From positions 6,820,001-6,884,000 of the forward strand of contig NZ_CP036287.1 in NCBI RefSeq assembly GCF_007748095.1: DNA of 64,000 bases, read 5' to 3'. The stretch's first letter is position 1; every line of letters begins with the position of its first letter. The position numbers were made by a program, and so were the translations under genes. Of the stretch, positions 49,968 through 58,329 are shown one piece after another. The notes under the pieces are model-generated. The model searched no databases. It had not been told where the DNA came from and worked only from the letters and a program-made list of their open reading frames with translations. The stretch comes from Engelhardtia mirabilis. GTDB taxonomy: Bacteria; Planctomycetota; UBA1135; GCA-002686595.

Positions 49968-52475
49968 TCAGCGCTCGTTCACGGCCACGTCGTCGCCGCG
50001 GCCGCCCTCGTCGACGCCGTTGGCGCCGAAGGACCACAGGGTGTAGCCCGACCCTCCCTCGGCCGCCGCGTAGGCGAATTCACGTCCCCAACCGTCGGTC
50101 GGGACCGGATTGCCGTCGAGGGCTCCACGCGGAAAGTTGTCGGAGGGGACGAGCAGGTCGGCCAGGGAGGCGGGGTAGGTGCCGCCGTGCTCGAGTCGGT
50201 AGATCTCGAGTCCGGTGCGGAGCTCGACCACGGCCAAGTCGGTGTTCCCGGACTCGAGTGCAACAGCCTCGACTTCCCAGGAAGACTCCCAGGCTTGCTC
50301 CTCGTAGTCGGAGGGCATCGGAACCGGAACGGCCTGTTGCGCCAGGAGGCCGGCCGCGGCCGCGCCACCTTCGAGGAGCAGCCAAAACTCCGGGCCCACG
50401 GCCTTGTGGGTCGTGGTCAGTTCGCCGTCCTCCGTGGGCACCACCGTGCGGACCATCGGCGGCAGGTAGGTGGTGAAGATGCTGCCCGGCGGCAGGGTCT
50501 CGGGGTCGAAGGGCAGCTGGTCGACGAAGCCCCCGGCGAGGGAGGCCAGGGCGCGTCCGGCGTCGTAGGCGGCGCCGACGATCCCAGCCCAGTCGACGTA
50601 GGTGAATGAAGTCGTACCCGCGGGCAGGGGCACTCGGGTGAGGTCACCGACTTCATTGTCTTCGAGCTCGCCGTCGGCCAAGCGGCGCAGCTCCTTCTTC
50701 ACGTGTACGCCGCTGAGCCCCAGCACCAGTCGGTTGCCGACGATGCCCGCCGAGGGCTCGACAAAACTGAACTCGCGGATGTCCATGCGCGCGAGGGGCA
50801 TCTTGCGATAGGGCTTGAGGGTCGCGCCGAGTTCGCCGCCGCTGACCTGGGCCATGCCGCTGAAGAGGCGGTCGATCCCCGCCGCTGCCCGATCGGCGTC
50901 GTGCAGGTCCAGGTAGCCCATCAGCTTGGGCGCGCCGATGCCGCGGACCGGATCCATCGCCACCGTCAGGTGAGTGCCCAGGTGAGGGAGCAGGTCCGCG
51001 CGCGGGTCGGTGCCGAGGGCTGCGACGAGCTCGCTCTCGAGTTCTGGGCGAGCCGTCCCACTCGCGGCGGCAGCCATCTCCAACAGCCCGTCGTAGGCGG
51101 CAGAGAGGTTGATGTCGGCGGCCCACACCATGGCGGCGTCGGCGCCCACCTCGGCGAACCGCGAGCGCTCGATCGTGCCGCCGGGCATGATCGCGCAGGG
51201 CGCGCCTTCGCCGTGGTGATAGGTCTGGGTGACGAAACCGTCGGCAGCCAGGGTGGTCCGAGAGATCGAAGGCCGGTCGTCAAACTCGAAACCCCGCAGA
51301 ATGCCCGCGAGCGGCGCGAATTGTGCGAGCTCGGGGTTCTCGCGCGCGAACACCTCGAGTGCGCCCGAATCGAGGATCTGCTTGGCCGCGTCCATGGCCA
51401 GGGTCCACTGGGATACCCGCGTGAAGGTGCTCGAGATGGGAGTCCCACTCGCGGCCGGGAGCCCTTCCATGGTCCGGCGATAGTCCGGGTCGGAGGCCAG
51501 GGAAGGTTGGGAGAGGCTCGCGGCGAAGTGCTCCAGACCATTCTGGAAGCCACCGAGAACGATGGTCGTGCCGTTCTGGACCAGGAACAGATTCAGCTTG
51601 ACGCCATCTTCGACCATCGAGACGGCCAGGGCTTTCGCGTCGACACCACCCAGGGTCACGTCCCGCACGAAGAAACCCTGGGCCTCGCCTGCAGCGCCGC
51701 CGGCTTCCGAGATGACCATGTCCATGATCTGGCGCGGGGTGACTTCCGAGTCGAACTCGATGACGACCTGCAGGCCGATCTCGGCCAGGTAGCCGTCCAT
51801 CAGGCCCTCGGACATCACCACGTCGGCACCGTGGCCCGCCAAGGGCCGCTCGATGTCAGCCGCCGTTCCCGCCCCGCCGCGCGCGCCATCGGAACCCAGC
51901 GAGCAGAGCACCGGCCCGATGTCCTCGATCAGCTCGAGGGCATAGGCCCGGCCCCACGGGTCCACGGCGAGGCCGGGATCATCGACGGTCGCGCGGGCGA
52001 TGTCCGGCTGGGCGCCAGTCGCCGCGAATGCCAGGTCGCGTTCGACGGAACTCGCGAGCTGTTCTAGTTCGAGGCTCGCGAGCATGTGACGCATGCCGTC
52101 GACCAAGGCCTCGACGGCGCCGTCCCCTACGGTGGCAGAGATCGAAGCGGATCGAGCGTCGGCGAGCATCTCGTCGACCCCCATGGCGATCGCTGCGGGG
52201 GGAAGCTGCGCGAGCAGCATCTGGAACCCGACGGCGGGGTCGACCTGGCTCGGGTCGATCTCGATCCCGATGGCCTGCTCCACGAATTCGAGCAGTGACT
52301 CGTCGCGCAGCATGCGAGTCATCGGGGCATCGCCGTAAGCCTGACCGACCGCGGCGAAGTCGAGGATCTGCCCGAAGTACGTCGCGTCAGCCGGGTGAAG
52401 GGTCGCGTGGTCGCGGGGCGGTTCGGTCGCCTGGCTGGAAGCGATCAGGGCGAGGCAGAGGAGCGTCGGGGTCAT
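49968..52475 (-). CDS. Large exported protein with two GspG-type motifs
   Basis: An 835-residue protein with signal peptide (MTPTLLCLALIASSQA; ATG 52475). Most of it (about 20-690) is a repetitive alpha/beta architecture I do not recognise (ATYFGQILDFAAVGQAYGDA; PADYRRTMEGLPAAS-like blocks). The C-terminus (about 755-835) matches the type II pseudopilin GspG tail: TDGWGREFAYAAAEGGSGYT then LWSFGANGVDEGGRGDDVAV. A second, shorter GspG-like block is internal at about 170-215 (VDPWGRAYALELIEDIGPVL, SLGSDGARGGAG). It lacks a pseudopilin prepilin helix, so it is not a standard GspG. The stop is 8 nt before the DUF374 gene. Confidence 0.7.
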   Translation of the reverse strand: MTPTLLCLALIASSQATEPPRDHATLHPADATYFGQILDFAAVGQAYGDAPMTRMLRDESLLEFVEQAIGIEIDPSQVDPAVGFQMLLAQLPPAAIAMGVDEMLADARSASISATVGDGAVEALVDGMRHMLASLELEQLASSVERDLAFAATGAQPDIARATVDDPGLAVDPWGRAYALELIEDIGPVLCSLGSDGARGGAGTAADIERPLAGHGADVVMSEGLMDGYLAEIGLQVVIEFDSEVTPRQIMDMVISEAGGAAGEAQGFFVRDVTLGGVDAKALAVSMVEDGVKLNLFLVQNGTTIVLGGFQNGLEHFAASLSQPSLASDPDYRRTMEGLPAASGTPISSTFTRVSQWTLAMDAAKQILDSGALEVFARENPELAQFAPLAGILRGFEFDDRPSISRTTLAADGFVTQTYHHGEGAPCAIMPGGTIERSRFAEVGADAAMVWAADINLSAAYDGLLEMAAAASGTARPELESELVAALGTDPRADLLPHLGTHLTVAMDPVRGIGAPKLMGYLDLHDADRAAAGIDRLFSGMAQVSGGELGATLKPYRKMPLARMDIREFSFVEPSAGIVGNRLVLGLSGVHVKKELRRLADGELEDNEVGDLTRVPLPAGTTSFTYVDWAGIVGAAYDAGRALASLAGGFVDQLPFDPETLPPGSIFTTYLPPMVRTVVPTEDGELTTTHKAVGPEFWLLLEGGAAAAGLLAQQAVPVPMPSDYEEQAWESSWEVEAVALESGNTDLAVVELRTGLEIYRLEHGGTYPASLADLLVPSDNFPRGALDGNPVPTDGWGREFAYAAAEGGSGYTLWSFGANGVDEGGRGDDVAVNER

Positions 52476-52635
52476 CGGATCTGACGGAAAGCGGTTGTCG
52501 TCGTCGCGTTGGCCGGGGCGACCGGCCATAGGGACTACGGCTGGACGTGGCCGCCGTTTCCGATGGCCGGGGTCGGACGCCGATGGATCGACGGTTGTGG
52601 GGGCGCCGCTTCGACGAAGTTTTGGGAGTCGAGGC

Positions 52636-54120
52636 TCAGCCGCCGAGCTTCTGGGCGAAGTTGCGGAAGGCCGCGTCCTCGGAGACCAGGGCCTTGAACA
52701 GGTCCGTGGTGCTGGAGTCGAGGTCCTCTCCGGCTGCTAGAGCGGCGCGCCAGGCCTTGTGGGCCTCGGAGACCGCGGGGCTCTCGCCGCTCATGATGAA
52801 GGAGACCAGCAGACCGGCTTCGTTGATCAGCTTGCCGCCACCGGAGGGGTCGTCGGCGCGGATGTTGAAGTCGAGGATGCGCTCGAGTGGATCCAATCCG
52901 CCCTTCCGCATGATGTTCTGCACGGACCACTTGGAGGCCCAGTGGGGGTCGCCGCCGACAGCGACGGCGGTGTCGACGAAATAGCGCTCGACCCAGGCGG
53001 CCGCGCCGTAGCGCAGGACCATGGGAACGCTCTTTTCGTCGTAGAAGGAGTCGAGGTCTCGTTCGAGGGTGCGGGGGTTCTTCAGAACGCGCGCGACGAA
53101 GTCAGGGCTCGGATCGATGCCCTCGGCGAATGCGAGTCCTGCGGCGTGGCGGACGTAGTGGCGCCCGAACGCGGCAGTGGCGTCCGTCGCCGGGTCCCAG
53201 TAGCCGACTCCTGCGCCGACGAAGCCGACGTCCTCCAGGTAGAGGGCATCGGCGAAGTAAGCCCCGTGGATCGACGACCAGCCGAGCAGTTCGGTGGCCG
53301 GCCGCACGTTTTCGACGCCGGCTGCGAACTCGTTGTATTGGTCCGTGGAGCGCAGTACGACGACGCGCGGCGGCGCGGCGGGTTGGGTGCCGTAGAAGCG
53401 CTTAAGGTCGGAGAAGGTGCGGTCAACCTCCCGCTGGACCTTTTCGGCGACCTCGCGGTCACAGGTGGTCCAGAGCTCGAAGTTGTCGCCGGGAATGCGC
53501 CACCAGCTGAGCAGCTCCGCGTGGCGCTTGTTGGCTTCCTCGGTCGTCAACCACTCGTCGCCGACCTTCCACAGGCCGGCGCGCATCTTGTCCATCTCGT
53601 CGGGCGCGACCCAGGTGTAGTCCTGCTGGACCCACCCCTCCTCTGCTCGCTTGAGGTCTTCGGGGGAGACCCATTTGCCCCGACCATCCTGCACCAGACC
53701 GCGCTCGAGGAAGGGCACGTGGGCCGGGTCGACCCATTGGTCCTTGAACTTGACCCAGCCCTTGGCCTTGGCTTCCTTGGCTTCGGCCTTCTCGCGGGCG
53801 GAGTCCGCCTTCGCTTGGCTGTCGTACCACTTGCCGTCGTACTTGACGTGACCGAGCAAGCCGCGGGCGCGGGCGTTGTCCTCGTCGAGTTTGATCAGTG
53901 CGCGCAGGACCTTGCGTCCCTCACGTTCGAGCCCGAAGGTCCCGGTCCACTCGTAGAGGCTCCAGAGGGCGTCCTCGTCACCCAATGCGGCTTCGTAGCG
54001 ACGCTCGAAGACCTCGACGGGGTCATCGTCCTGCGCGCTGAATGCCGCAGGCGAGTGGATCGAGACGCCGGGCGCCTCCAGGACGTTGGGGAGCAGCGCG
54101 CTCAGGAGGAGATCGAGCAT
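52636..54120 (-). CDS. Exported protein with W-motif repeats and inactive DUF1570-like domain
   Basis: A 494-residue protein; ATG 54120 gives a signal-like N-terminus (LDLLLSALLPNVLEA); ATG 54192 or 54177 would lengthen it. TPR-like helices at about 30-75. Then four short repeats, each with two Trp or a Gly-Trp (DGKWYDSQ; GWVKFKDQWVDP; GRGKWVSPEDLKRAEEGWVQ; GDEWLTTEEANKR). The rest resembles DUF1570 but the zinc motif is not HExxH (HYVRHAAGLAFAEG), so it is probably not a protease. It may be related to the 854-residue protein at 40624-43188. Confidence 0.65.
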   Translation of the reverse strand: MLDLLLSALLPNVLEAPGVSIHSPAAFSAQDDDPVEVFERRYEAALGDEDALWSLYEWTGTFGLEREGRKVLRALIKLDEDNARARGLLGHVKYDGKWYDSQAKADSAREKAEAKEAKAKGWVKFKDQWVDPAHVPFLERGLVQDGRGKWVSPEDLKRAEEGWVQQDYTWVAPDEMDKMRAGLWKVGDEWLTTEEANKRHAELLSWWRIPGDNFELWTTCDREVAEKVQREVDRTFSDLKRFYGTQPAAPPRVVVLRSTDQYNEFAAGVENVRPATELLGWSSIHGAYFADALYLEDVGFVGAGVGYWDPATDATAAFGRHYVRHAAGLAFAEGIDPSPDFVARVLKNPRTLERDLDSFYDEKSVPMVLRYGAAAWVERYFVDTAVAVGGDPHWASKWSVQNIMRKGGLDPLERILDFNIRADDPSGGGKLINEAGLLVSFIMSGESPAVSEAHKAWRAALAAGEDLDSSTTDLFKALVSEDAAFRNFAQKLGG

Positions 54121-54366
54121 CGTGTTCTTGCTGGAGGGGGAGCTCGGCGGGAGAAGGCGAGGCAGCGAGCCCAGCATGATACCGAGGCCCATTCGGGTGG
54201 TCTTGTGGCCCTTGACTGGGTGCCGTTAGACTCCCCCGCCCCTATCTGTCGGGCCGAGCGTCATCTCGGGCCAGATGGGCGGGATTCGCTCTTCTGTAGG
54301 GCGAAGACCCAAGCACAGCAGCACCGCGGCCACCGGGCTTACACGCCCCTTACACAGAAGACCCCG

Positions 54367-55389
54367 ATGGCGAACCCGCCTCAGAAACGCGCCCACAAGG
54401 CCGCGACCGACGTCACGGTCGCACCGCTCGAGGAGCGCAGCGGCATCGAGGAACTGGCTATCCGCTATTGGAAGCCGGCGATCGGCGTCTTTGCGGTCAT
54501 TGCTGTGTTGCTGATGTACCGGAGCTACGAACAGAAGCAGGCCGCCGCCACCAACGATCACAGTTGGCAAGAACTCTCGAGGTACCTGGGCTTCATCGAG
54601 CAGCCTGGCACTGCGCCGGATGTCGCGGGTCTCGAGAAGGCGGCAATCGACCTCGAGGGCACCTTAGCCGGCCCCTGGGCGGCCGCCCTGCTCGCGCCGG
54701 CCTATGTGGAGATCGGGGATTACGGCAAGGCCGACCAGGCCCTCCAGAGCTTCAGGACCAAGTACCCCCACCATCCGCTGGTCGATCCGGCCCTCGGCGG
54801 CGACGAGAGTGGAGCGTCGGGCTTGGCCGACAGGCTGAAGGCGTTGGAAGACCTCAAGAGCTCCCGACCGGAGCTCTTCGACAACCCGCCGCCGCCGTCC
54901 GATGCCCCGCGCGTCCGGCTGAACACTTCCGCGGGTCCGATCACGGTCGCCCTTTACCCGGAGCGTGCACCAGGGCACGTGGAAAATTTCTTGGACAAAG
55001 TTGCCGCCGGCAACTACTCCGGAACCAAGTTCCACCGCGTGATGGACGGCTTCATGATCCAAGGTGGAGATCCCAACTCCATCGACGGGGATCCGAGCAC
55101 ATGGGGTCAAGGTGGCGGTGAAGTGACGCAACCCCAGGAGTTTAGCGACCTTGGGCACTTCCCCGGATACCTGTCGATGGCCAAGCGGCCCGATCAGGTG
55201 GACAGCTCCACCTACCAGTTCTTCCTCACCCTCGGCTCACCCCATCACCTCGACGGTGTTCATACCGTCTTTGGCAAGGTCGTCGAGGGAATGGAGACTG
55301 TCGAGGCAATCGGCAAGGGTGAGATCGTCGAAGGCACCGATCGCCCGGTCGCGCCGGTGACCATCGAGTCGGCAGAGATCATCGGCTAG
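54367..55389 (+). CDS. Membrane-anchored cyclophilin peptidyl-prolyl isomerase
   Basis: A 340-residue protein, ATG 54367. N-terminal cytoplasmic tail, one membrane helix (PAIGVFAVIAVLLMY), a helical TPR-like linker (EIGDYGKADQALQSFRTKYP), then a cyclophilin domain at about 185-340: ITVALYPERAPGHVENFLDK, TKFHRVMDGFMIQGGDPNS, YLSMAKRPDQVDSSTYQFFL and GVHTVFGKVVEGMETVEAIG. The Arg (FHRVMDGF) and Gln (FMIQGGD) of the active site are present. It speeds proline isomerisation, probably in the periplasm. A terminator follows at 55418-55443. Confidence 0.9.
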   Translation: MANPPQKRAHKAATDVTVAPLEERSGIEELAIRYWKPAIGVFAVIAVLLMYRSYEQKQAAATNDHSWQELSRYLGFIEQPGTAPDVAGLEKAAIDLEGTLAGPWAAALLAPAYVEIGDYGKADQALQSFRTKYPHHPLVDPALGGDESGASGLADRLKALEDLKSSRPELFDNPPPPSDAPRVRLNTSAGPITVALYPERAPGHVENFLDKVAAGNYSGTKFHRVMDGFMIQGGDPNSIDGDPSTWGQGGGEVTQPQEFSDLGHFPGYLSMAKRPDQVDSSTYQFFLTLGSPHHLDGVHTVFGKVVEGMETVEAIGKGEIVEGTDRPVAPVTIESAEIIG

Positions 55390-55417
55390 GCCCATCCCGC
55401 GCGGCCCGGTTCCAGGC

Positions 55418-55443
55418 AAGGCCTTCCCATCTGGGAGGGCCTT
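55418..55443 (+). terminator. Terminator after the cyclophilin gene
   Basis: AAGGCCTTCCCATCTGGGAG followed by GGCCTT: an 11-pair hairpin, one pair a wobble, then GTTCGTTT, 29 nt past the stop. Confidence 0.75.
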
Positions 55444-55601
55444 GTTCGTTTCAAGCAGACCCCGCCGAGTTGAGAGCCTTGACGTTCTGGCCCAGCCAGC
55501 CCCGGGCACCAGGAAAGCTCCTGGCCCAATCGATGGGGCCCCGATCCCGTTGGAGGGTCAACAGCCTCACTCGTATCCATCGCCAAGGTGCTCAGCCCTG
55601 T

Positions 55602-55786
55602 TCGGTCACCAGGATCCGCGCCCAGCACGCCCAAACGGCGGCCTCTCGCCCGCTGGCGGCACCTTGCGGACCGAGCCCCCGCAGGCGGGGCTTCACGCCC
55701 CGCCCGCGACGGGTCGGTTCGCAAGGTGCCGTCAGCGGGCGAGAGGCCGCCGTTTGGGCGTGCTGGGCGCGGATCCTGGTGACCGA
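55602..55786. repeat. 185-bp inverted repeat, 67-bp arms
   Basis: Left arm 55602-55668 and right arm 55720-55786 are reverse complements with one mismatch over 67 nt; a 5-nt match continues inward after a second mismatch. The 51-nt centre has its own hairpin (GGCGGGGC/GCCCCGCC). The right-end 22 nt recur exactly at 5095-5116. The structure suggests a MITE or REP-type mobile repeat. Confidence 0.88.
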
Positions 55787-55821
55787 CCCGGGTTAGCCGC
55801 ACTCGACGAATTGGACCGCCC

Positions 55822-56733
55822 TCAGATGGTGTCTGGCGGGGCCAACTGATCAACGAGGACCTCGAGCCCGTCCTTGTCGAAGTACTCGATCAGGATCTGT
55901 CCTCTGTACCCCGGGCGGTTGCGAATCTCGACCTTGGTGCCCAGGGCTCGCTGAAGGCGCTCCGTAAGCGCCCTTGCCCAGGGCTCCTGCGACTTGGGAG
56001 CTTCTCCATCCGGGGCCTGGCTCGACGGCTTGGCCTCGCCCGCCGACTCCTGAGGAGCCTTCGGGGCCCTCCCCGTGAGCTCGCGGACAGCCTCCCGAAC
56101 AGCCTCCTCGGCAGTCCGGACCGACATGCCGTCGTGAACGATCTTGTCCGCCAGGGCAAGCTGCACCTCCTCTGCCGGAATCCCCAGCAGCGCGCGGGCG
56201 TGCCCCATCGACAGGGCGGACTCTGCAACGAGCTTCTGGATCGCGTCCGGCAACTCGAGGAGCCGAAGGTGATTCGTGACCGTCGACCGCTTCAGCCCCA
56301 CCCGTTCGGCAACTCCGGCTTGTGTAAGCCCCAGATCGCTCACCATCCGTTGATAGCCGTGGGCTCGCTCAATCGGGTCGAGGTCCTCCCTCTGGAGGTT
56401 CTCGACCAGAGCGAGCTCGATCATCTCCGCGTCGGTGACCCCCTCTCGGATGACCGCCGGAACCGAAACCAGCCCGGCATCCCTGGAGGCCCTCCACCGA
56501 CGCTCGCCAGCGATCAGCTGCAGTCCGGTCCCTGTTCGCCTCAACACCACCGGTTGGAGCACCCCGTGGGTCCGTATGCTCTCCCGGAGCTCCGCCAGAG
56601 CCGTCTCGTCGAAATGCTCCCTCGGTTGGTACGGGTTGGGCTGAATCTGGTCGACGGCTACTTGAGTCGTCGAGTCCGACGCCGGCTTTGACCCGAGCAA
56701 CGAGCCAAGCCCTCTTCCCAGTCGTTTCTCCAT
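55822..56733 (-). CDS. parB: Chromosome partitioning protein ParB
   Basis: A 303-residue protein; ATG 56733 follows a GGAG site (the frame runs on to 56763). N-terminus RLGRGLGSLLG is the ParA-interaction box; then PNPYQPREHFDETALAELRE, LIAGERRWRASRDAG (CTP-binding Box II), ALVENLQREDLDPIERAHGY (Box III) and the helix-turn-helix DLGLTQAGVAERVGLKRSTV with TNHLRLLELPD. The C-terminal dimer domain carries a low-complexity linker. It binds parS and spreads to organise the origin region. A parS site lies 23 nt upstream. No parA is next to it. Confidence 0.93.
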   Translation of the reverse strand: MEKRLGRGLGSLLGSKPASDSTTQVAVDQIQPNPYQPREHFDETALAELRESIRTHGVLQPVVLRRTGTGLQLIAGERRWRASRDAGLVSVPAVIREGVTDAEMIELALVENLQREDLDPIERAHGYQRMVSDLGLTQAGVAERVGLKRSTVTNHLRLLELPDAIQKLVAESALSMGHARALLGIPAEEVQLALADKIVHDGMSVRTAEEAVREAVRELTGRAPKAPQESAGEAKPSSQAPDGEAPKSQEPWARALTERLQRALGTKVEIRNRPGYRGQILIEYFDKDGLEVLVDQLAPPDTI

Positions 56734-56755
56734 CGAGTGTTCTCCGTCGGGTGGA

Positions 56756-56771
56756 TGTTCCACGTGGAACC
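56756..56771. promoter_or_regulatory. parS site for ParB
   Basis: TGTTCCACGTGGAACC is a 16-nt near-perfect palindrome matching the conserved bacterial parS consensus (TGTTnCACGTGnAACA) except the last base. It lies between the divergent parB and membrane-protein genes, so ParB binding here may also repress parB. Confidence 0.82.
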
Positions 56772-56786
56772 ATGCGGACGATAGGG

Positions 56787-57473
56787 ATGGGACTCACGCC
56801 AAGCGAGATGGTCACACCGAATCCAAGAATCGTCGTGCTGTTTGCCACCCTCAGGGCAACGGCTGCGCTCTGGCGTCGAACGCCCGGTGCCGGGCTCGCA
56901 CTCGTCGCGCCCAGCCTCATCTGGCCGGCGCTGGACCGTGCCCACGAGCTTGGAGGTCTGGCATTGCGAGACGCCAGCAGCGCAGCCTGGCAGCCCGACG
57001 GGCTCTGGAGCTGCGCCTTGGTTGGTGCGCTTCTCTCAAGCTGGACCGTCGATCGACTGTCCCCGCTGCTGGGAGAAGGAGGTCGCGATGCTCGAGCCCT
57101 CGCCATCTGGTCGATCTGCGCGATCGGGCCTTGCGCCTCGGTCGGCCTCGGACTGGCTTCGATGGCTCTTGCCGGCTCACCGCTGGGGATGAGCGCGGTC
57201 GCTTTCGGGATCACCTCGGTGATTCAGATCGGGGCCCTGGCTGGCCTCGGTGCGCAGCTGGGCCTCCGGACCCCGGCCTGCATCGCGATCATCGGTTGCC
57301 TAGGCTGGCTGGCGCCGATGGTACTCACGCTCACCCGCGCGCCCGCGTCGGTCGTCGGCTGGTTCGACGCGCGAGCCCTCGGAGATCTCAACTCGCAAAC
57401 CGCCCTTGCCGCGGCGATGGTGGGTGGGTCCGTGGCAGTGCTCGTCACCGAGGCCCGGAGGTCGCGCACGTGA
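56787..57473 (+). CDS. Multi-pass membrane protein, unknown
   Basis: A 228-residue protein from ATG 56787 (ATGs at 56772 and 56808 are alternatives). Five or six hydrophobic segments (GLALVAPSLIWPAL, LWSCALVGALLSSW, AIWSICAIGPCASVGLGLAS, CIAIIGCLGWLAPMVLTL, ALAAAMVGGSVAVLV). No enzyme motif. The stop overlaps the start of the phosphoesterase gene (GTGA), so the two are coupled. It is divergent from parB, sharing the parS-bearing 23-nt control region. Confidence 0.6.
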   Translation: MGLTPSEMVTPNPRIVVLFATLRATAALWRRTPGAGLALVAPSLIWPALDRAHELGGLALRDASSAAWQPDGLWSCALVGALLSSWTVDRLSPLLGEGGRDARALAIWSICAIGPCASVGLGLASMALAGSPLGMSAVAFGITSVIQIGALAGLGAQLGLRTPACIAIIGCLGWLAPMVLTLTRAPASVVGWFDARALGDLNSQTALAAAMVGGSVAVLVTEARRSRT

Positions 57474-58204
57474 AGTACGGCGTGCTTGGCGACGTCCACT
57501 CGAATCTTTCTGCCCTCGAGGAAGCACTGGCAGAGATGGATCGGCGCGGTGTGGACGTGGTCGTCTCGGTGGGCGACGTCGTTGGCTACGGAGCTGCACC
57601 GTCCGAGACGATCCAACTCCTCCGAGATCGAAACGTCTGGGTGGTGAAGGGCAACCACGACGCCGCCTGTGTCGGTGACGAGGACGACCGCTACTTCAAT
57701 CGGTATGCGCGCGAAGCCGTGCGTTGGACGCGGTCGACGTTGGGTGGGGACGAACTCGATTGGCTGCGTGCCCTGCCCATGACTCTCGAACTCGAGCACT
57801 GCCATGTGGCCCACGGGACACTCGATTCACCCGAGGCCTACGAGTACACGCTCGGAGTGCAGAATGCTCGTCCATCGATCGATCACATGTCGAAGCAGGT
57901 CTGCTTCGTGGGTCACAGCCACATTCCGGTCACGATCCTCCTGCCCAGCGAGAGTCCGACACGGGTTGCCCTGGCGCCCGACCCGTTCCTCGACCTCACC
58001 GAGGCACACCGCGCGATTGTCAATGTCGGCAGCGTGGGGCAACCGCGCGACGAAGACCCGAGGCTTGCTATGGGCATCTACGATGTCGACGCAGCGACCA
58101 TCGAGATCGTCCGTCGCGAGTACGACATTGAACGGGAAGCTGCCCGGATCCGGGCCGCGGGTCTACCCAACGTCCTCGCTGATCGCCTTTGGCTAGGCCT
58201 CTGA
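57470..58204 (+). CDS. YfcE-type metallophosphoesterase
   Basis: A 244-residue protein from GTG 57470, which overlaps the previous TGA (GTGA); a GGAGG lies upstream. Calcineurin-fold motifs in order: GDVHSNLSALEEAL, SVGDVVGYGAAP, VVKGNHDAACVGD, HVAHGTLDS and VGHSHIPV, with NVGSVGQPRDEDPR at the C-terminus. These give a two-metal site. Such enzymes hydrolyse phosphodiesters (2',3'-cyclic nucleotides or bis-p-nitrophenyl phosphate in tests); the natural substrate is uncertain. Confidence 0.9.
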   Translation: MKYGVLGDVHSNLSALEEALAEMDRRGVDVVVSVGDVVGYGAAPSETIQLLRDRNVWVVKGNHDAACVGDEDDRYFNRYAREAVRWTRSTLGGDELDWLRALPMTLELEHCHVAHGTLDSPEAYEYTLGVQNARPSIDHMSKQVCFVGHSHIPVTILLPSESPTRVALAPDPFLDLTEAHRAIVNVGSVGQPRDEDPRLAMGIYDVDAATIEIVRREYDIEREAARIRAAGLPNVLADRLWLGL

Positions 58205-58212
58205 GTTCAGCG

Positions 58213-58329
58213 ATGCGCGCCTTGAATCGAATGGTCGAGGATGACCGTCGCGCCCAGGCCATGACGAGGGCCCAAGAGCAGCGAAGCGGCCCGATTGGCG
58301 CGCGAGTCGCGGTGGCGCGTCCGGACTAG
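58213..58329 (+). CDS. Possible 38-residue protein
   Basis: ATG 58213, 8 nt after the phosphoesterase stop, opens a 38-codon frame (MRALNRMVEDDRRAQAMTRA...) ending at TAG 58327-58329. It is charged and helical, with no known motif and only moderate codon bias; it overlaps the end of the convergent HPr-fusion gene by 4 nt. Confidence 0.25.
   Translation: MRALNRMVEDDRRAQAMTRAQEQRSGPIGARVAVARPD

Larger units (their letters stand above)
55390..55821. other. Intergenic region between cyclophilin gene and parB
   Basis: 432 bp without a supported gene. It holds the cyclophilin terminator (55418-55443) and a 185-bp inverted repeat element (55602-55786). Open frames across the repeat on both strands are mirror images of the palindrome. 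Confidence 0.7.
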
